NCBI RefSeq assembly: GCF_004364645.1
Contig: NZ_SOAW01000001.1
Location: 248,001-312,000, forward strand
Source of the DNA: Naumannella halotolerans
Lineage (GTDB): Bacteria > Actinomycetota > Actinomycetes > Propionibacteriales > Propionibacteriaceae
Direction of reading: 5' to 3'
DNA: 64,000 nucleotides
Part shown: piece after piece, positions 61,080 through 64,000 of the stretch
How positions within the stretch are numbered: the first letter of the stretch is position 1
Layout of the letters: every line of letters starts with the position of its first letter
Notes under the pieces: generated by a model
What the model was told of the DNA's origin: nothing
Seen by the model: the letters and a program-made list of their open reading frames with translations, nothing else
Database searches by the model: none
Made by a program: the position numbers and the translations under genes

Positions 61080-62708
61080 ATGACCAGACTGTTCAAGGGT
61101 GTCGACCCCGTTGTCTTCCTCGGCTCGGCCGTGATCATCGCCGTCTTCGTGGTCTGGGGGTTGGTACGTCCCGAAGGCCTCGGTGCGGTGATGGCGACTG
61201 CGATGACCTGGGTCAACGCCAACTTCAGTTGGGTCTTCGTGCTGGTGGCGACCGCCACCTTGATCTTCTGCCTGGTGCTGGTCCTGCACCCGTGGGGGCG
61301 GATCAAACTGGGGCCCGACGATTCCAAACCCGAGTTCCGTACCTTCTCCTGGGTGTCGATGATGTTCGCCGCCGGACTCGGCGCCGGGCTGCTGTTCTAC
61401 GGCGTGTACGAGCCGGTCTACCACTGGGCCAACCCGCCTCATGGTGAGGCCGTGCCGCAGAGCACCGATGCCGCGCTGGTCGGGCTCCGCTACACCTACT
61501 TCCACTGGGGCTTCAACGGCTGGGCCATGTACGCATTGCTGGGCGGGGCGATGGCCTACTTCGCCTACCGCAAGGGGCTTCCCGTCCTGGTCAGTTCGGT
61601 CTTCACCCCGCTGCTCGGACCGAATGCCAGCAAGACGGTGCTCGGCCGGATCATCGACGGGTTGTCGATCGTCGCAACCCTGTTCGGCACCGCCACCGCC
61701 CTCGGCCTGAACGGCCTGCAGCTCAACGGCGGGCTGAACTACCTGTTCGGCGTCCCGATCCAGAACGGCATCGCCGTGGTGATCATTCTTGTCGTCACCA
61801 CGCTGTTCGTGATCTCTGCGACCACCGGTGTGGAGAAGGGCATCAACTTCCTCGCCAACCTCGGCGCCGGGGCGACCATCGCGCTGTTCATCTTCTTCCT
61901 GGTCGCGGGCGGATCGACGGTACTGGTGCTGTCCCAGGGCATCCAGTCGATCGGCGAGTACGTACTGCAGGTGATCCCGATGTCGATGGAGATGGGCATC
62001 GGCGACGAGACCTGGATGGCCGGTTGGACCATCTTCTACTGGGCGTGGTGGATCTCCTGGGCGCCGTTCGTCGGCATGTTCGTGGCCCGGATCTCCCGTG
62101 GCCGCACGATCCGTGAGTTCATCATCGGCGTGGTTGCCGCGCCGACCGGCTTCGGATTCATCTGGTTCGCCGTCGTCGGCAGTGTCGGGATCAATCTGCA
62201 GGTCACCGGGCGATCCGACATCCTGGGCGTCCTCGACGACCCGCAGGTGTCGTTGTTCCAGGCATTGGATGCGTTGCCGTTGCCCATGATCAGTACCGCG
62301 GTCTGCATCGTTCTGATCGCTCTGTTCTTCATCAGTGGCGCCGATGCGGCATCGGTGGTGATGGCGACGATGGCTTCGAAGGGATCCATCGAACCCAGCC
62401 GGGTGGTGACGGTCGTCCTCGGCCTGCTGATGGGTGGTATCGCCTGTGCCATGCTGCTGGTCGGTGGACTGGAGGCTTTGCAACAGGCGGCGATCCTTGG
62501 TTCGGTCCCGTTCACCTTCGTGATGGTCGGTGTCGCCTGGTGCTGGGTGAAGGCATTGCGTGACGAGACCCGGGGTGGCGGTGGGCTCAATCGTGTCGAA
62601 CCGGCCACGCAGGACAAGCGTGAGCCTGGCTCGGAGAAGTCTGCCGAGCCGGCGCGGACAGTCGGCAGGGCAGTCACCGATCCACCGGCGACGGCCGGCG
62701 AAGCGTAG
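61080..62708 (+). CDS. BCCT-family osmolyte transporter
   Basis: This 542-residue protein has twelve predicted membrane helices and a charged cytoplasmic tail (KREPGSEKSAEPAR). It carries the family motif MFAAGLGAGLLFYGVYEP and the tryptophan box WAWWISWAPFVGMF followed by ARISRGRTIREF, very close to the betaine carrier BetP. Sodium-coupled uptake of glycine betaine or a similar compatible solute is the best inference; choline is possible. The N-terminal regulatory extension is short. The gene precedes Hsp20 by 30 bases, so the two may be co-transcribed. Confidence 0.92.
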   Translation: MTRLFKGVDPVVFLGSAVIIAVFVVWGLVRPEGLGAVMATAMTWVNANFSWVFVLVATATLIFCLVLVLHPWGRIKLGPDDSKPEFRTFSWVSMMFAAGLGAGLLFYGVYEPVYHWANPPHGEAVPQSTDAALVGLRYTYFHWGFNGWAMYALLGGAMAYFAYRKGLPVLVSSVFTPLLGPNASKTVLGRIIDGLSIVATLFGTATALGLNGLQLNGGLNYLFGVPIQNGIAVVIILVVTTLFVISATTGVEKGINFLANLGAGATIALFIFFLVAGGSTVLVLSQGIQSIGEYVLQVIPMSMEMGIGDETWMAGWTIFYWAWWISWAPFVGMFVARISRGRTIREFIIGVVAAPTGFGFIWFAVVGSVGINLQVTGRSDILGVLDDPQVSLFQALDALPLPMISTAVCIVLIALFFISGADAASVVMATMASKGSIEPSRVVTVVLGLLMGGIACAMLLVGGLEALQQAAILGSVPFTFVMVGVAWCWVKALRDETRGGGGLNRVEPATQDKREPGSEKSAEPARTVGRAVTDPPATAGEA

Positions 62709-62738
62709 TTCGCACCGCACGAGGAGAGGAAGATCAAC

Positions 62739-63218
62739 ATGGCGGATGGGCCCTTCGACGGAGTGCGAGACTTCGTCAGCGAGGTGAATCGGATGCGTAC
62801 CTTCGGGGTGCATGGCCAGGAGTCGTATCCGGAGGTGGCCGAGCGGACCCACGCCTCGGCGTGGGTGCCGGTGACCGACATCCTGGCCAGCGGTGACGAC
62901 CTGGTGATCCGGGTCGAGTTGCCCGGGGTCGAGCCCGACGATGTCGACCTGCGGTTGACCCGTGGCACGCTCACGGTCTCCGGCAAGCGGGAGTCCGCTC
63001 TGGCCGGTGAGACCTTCCTCGTCCGGGAGCGCTACTCCGGTGAGTTCCGCCGTACCGTCGAATTGCCCGAAGGGGTCGAACCGGAGGCGATCAGTGCCGA
63101 GTTCGTCAACGGGCTGGTGATCATCACGGTGACCGATGGGGCCAAGAACAGCACCGGTACGCAGATCGCGCTGGTCGACAAGTCCCCGCAGGTGAGGCGG
63201 CGCAGATTGCGCAAATGA
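62739..63218 (+). CDS. Hsp20/alpha-crystallin small heat-shock protein
   Basis: This 159-residue chaperone has an alpha-crystallin domain at about residues 42-135: WVPVTDILASGDDLVIRVEL, GVEPDDVDLRLTRGTLTVSG and the LPEGVEPEAISAEFVNG loop. A short IALVDKS tail follows. It holds unfolding proteins without ATP. A strong ribosome site (GAGGAGAGGAAG) precedes the ATG. An intrinsic terminator follows directly. Confidence 0.93.
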   Translation: MADGPFDGVRDFVSEVNRMRTFGVHGQESYPEVAERTHASAWVPVTDILASGDDLVIRVELPGVEPDDVDLRLTRGTLTVSGKRESALAGETFLVRERYSGEFRRTVELPEGVEPEAISAEFVNGLVIITVTDGAKNSTGTQIALVDKSPQVRRRRLRK

Positions 63219-63229
63219 GATCGTCGGAT

Positions 63230-63262
63230 GCGGCGGCCGGTACGTACCCGGCCGCCGCTTTT
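63230..63262 (+). terminator. Intrinsic terminator after hsp20
   Basis: GCGGCGGCCGG and CCGGCCGCCGC make an 11-bp stem around TACGTAC, followed by TTTT. It is the clearest rho-independent terminator in the window. Confidence 0.85.
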
Positions 63263-63434
63263 CGCGTTTCGTGGCGGTCGATACGAGCCGTGGTTCGCGG
63301 GTGATCACCACTCCGCGGCCGCTGCGGTCTGCCCATCGGGTGCGCCGAAAACTCGGATGCGCCGGGCAACTCCGCCTGTCACTCTTGAACGGTTGCCGCG
63401 GACCTCGCGGTGATCATGAAGACGGAGGTGAACA

Positions 63435-64000
63435 ATGCAGAGGTTGTCGGCCAAGTTGATCAATTGGGCGTCGGTACTGGAGGAGAAGACGCGACAGCAG
63501 GCTGAGCTGACTGCTGCCATGCCCTTCGTCTTCCCGCATCTGGCCCTGATGCCGGATGCGCACCTGGGTCGGGGAGCGACCGTCGGGTCGGTGATCCCGA
63601 CCGAACGGGCGGTGATGCCCGCGGCGGTCGGGGTCGACATCGGCTGCGGGATGATCGCCGTCGCCACGCAGTTTCGTGCCGAGGATCTCGCGGGTCGGGA
63701 TCTGTCCGAGCTGCGGCGGGCCATCGAGCGGTCGGTTCCGCTGTCAGCCGGTGCACGGAACAGGAAGATCGTCGCGACTGCCGAGCCACGGGTCGACGAA
63801 CTGGAGCGGGCTGCCGCCGAGGCCGGGATCGATCCTGATCGCCGCAAGCGGGGGTGGCAGCTGCAGTTGGGCACCCTCGGTTCGGGCAACCACTTCATCG
63901 AGATCAGTCTGGACGAGACCGACCGGGTGTGGGCATTCCTGCATTCGGGCTCGCGCGGGGTCGGGAACCGGGTGGCCCAGCACTGGATCGGTGTCGCCCA
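63435..64000 (+). CDS. rtcB: RtcB-type RNA ligase (3' partial)
   Basis: The first 188 residues run off the window end. The start ATG at 63435 has GGAGG about six bases upstream. Visible RtcB motifs are LMPDAHLGRGATVGSV, the metal-binding VGVDIGCGM with its cysteine, and LGSGNHFIEI and HSGSRGVGN near residues 145-175. RtcB joins 2',3'-cyclic phosphate ends to 5'-hydroxyl ends using GTP and manganese, in tRNA or rRNA repair. It follows the Hsp20 terminator and so has its own promoter in the 172-base gap. Confidence 0.93.
   Translation, partial: MQRLSAKLINWASVLEEKTRQQAELTAAMPFVFPHLALMPDAHLGRGATVGSVIPTERAVMPAAVGVDIGCGMIAVATQFRAEDLAGRDLSELRRAIERSVPLSAGARNRKIVATAEPRVDELERAAAEAGIDPDRRKRGWQLQLGTLGSGNHFIEISLDETDRVWAFLHSGSRGVGNRVAQHWIGVA

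Noticed and set aside
60999-63311. Minus-strand open frame over the BCCT and Hsp20 genes
   Set aside because: It is His/Asp/Gly-rich antisense composition without helices or motifs; the plus-strand genes are certain.
1-64000. CRISPR arrays, tRNA genes, insertion sequences or prophage genes
   Set aside because: I found no regularly spaced repeats, cloverleaf-like 3' CCA/TTCGA segments, transposase motifs or integrase motifs; the only RNA gene I can support is rnpB.

Overview
This 64-kb window is ordinary chromosome from a high-GC actinobacterium. Diagnostic genes are mycothiol synthesis (mshB), actinobacterial glycogen genes (glgM/glgC), the SigE-RseA-HtrA-TatB block, DUF3117, DUF3159, a GlnA2/GlnE pair, a 679-aa NadE and a type A RNase P RNA. 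From general feel I favour the Propionibacteriales, but nothing here proves the family. I see no prophage, insertion sequence, CRISPR array, tRNA or rRNA. Coding density is high and no stretch over about 300 bases lacks a gene.

Layout. (1) 1-8.6 kb: end of an MFS transporter, aminopeptidase N, and a five-gene peptide-type ABC importer. (2) 8.6-24.7 kb: mshB, a VanW-type envelope protein, a small SH3-like protein, ferredoxin fdxA, and dapC, dapD, dapE and dapA of the succinylase route to meso-diaminopimelate and lysine. These are interleaved with an Nramp-like transporter, a DinB-like protein, a butanediol-type dehydrogenase, a LOG protein, a DivIVA-like protein, DUF3117, divergent glgM/glgC and an O-methyltransferase. 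(3) 24.9-33 kb: sigE, an enlarged anti-sigma factor, htrA, tatB, mrp, a DUF1003 protein, a soluble MgtE_N/CBS protein and a general stress protein. From memory, blocks 2-3 keep the order of Mycobacterium tuberculosis Rv1170-Rv1234. (4) 33-50 kb: pepP, a histidine phosphatase, a coiled-coil zinc-ribbon protein, an RNB ribonuclease, a 1020-aa membrane protein of unknown role, rnpB, nadE, glnA2, DUF3159, a sterol-carrier-type protein and glnE. Parts recall Rv2220-Rv2230. (5) 50-64 kb: folD, an SDR, a HAD phosphatase, a GAF regulator divergent from a flavin monooxygenase, a RecQ helicase fused to a phosphoribosyltransferase-like domain, zwf, a thiolase, a BCCT osmolyte transporter, Hsp20 and the start of rtcB.

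The genes mostly serve cell-wall precursor supply (dap genes, envelope stress response), nitrogen control (glnA2, glnE, a GlnR-like box) and redox or stress defence (mycothiol, SigE/HtrA, Hsp20, BCCT, RtcB).

The strongest window-wide pattern is promoter architecture. At least fourteen start codons lie exactly 6 or 7 bases after a TANNNT hexamer, with five more after CAGA(C/A)T, and most of them lack a Shine-Dalgarno sequence. This is the signature of leaderless transcripts, and I used it to choose starts. Other points worth a second look are the RecQ-PRTase fusion, a probable ATC start codon, an 88-base nested inverted repeat, a leaderless upstream frame overlapping dapA, a fused RseA/RseB anti-sigma factor and an Nramp homologue without the usual metal-binding motifs.
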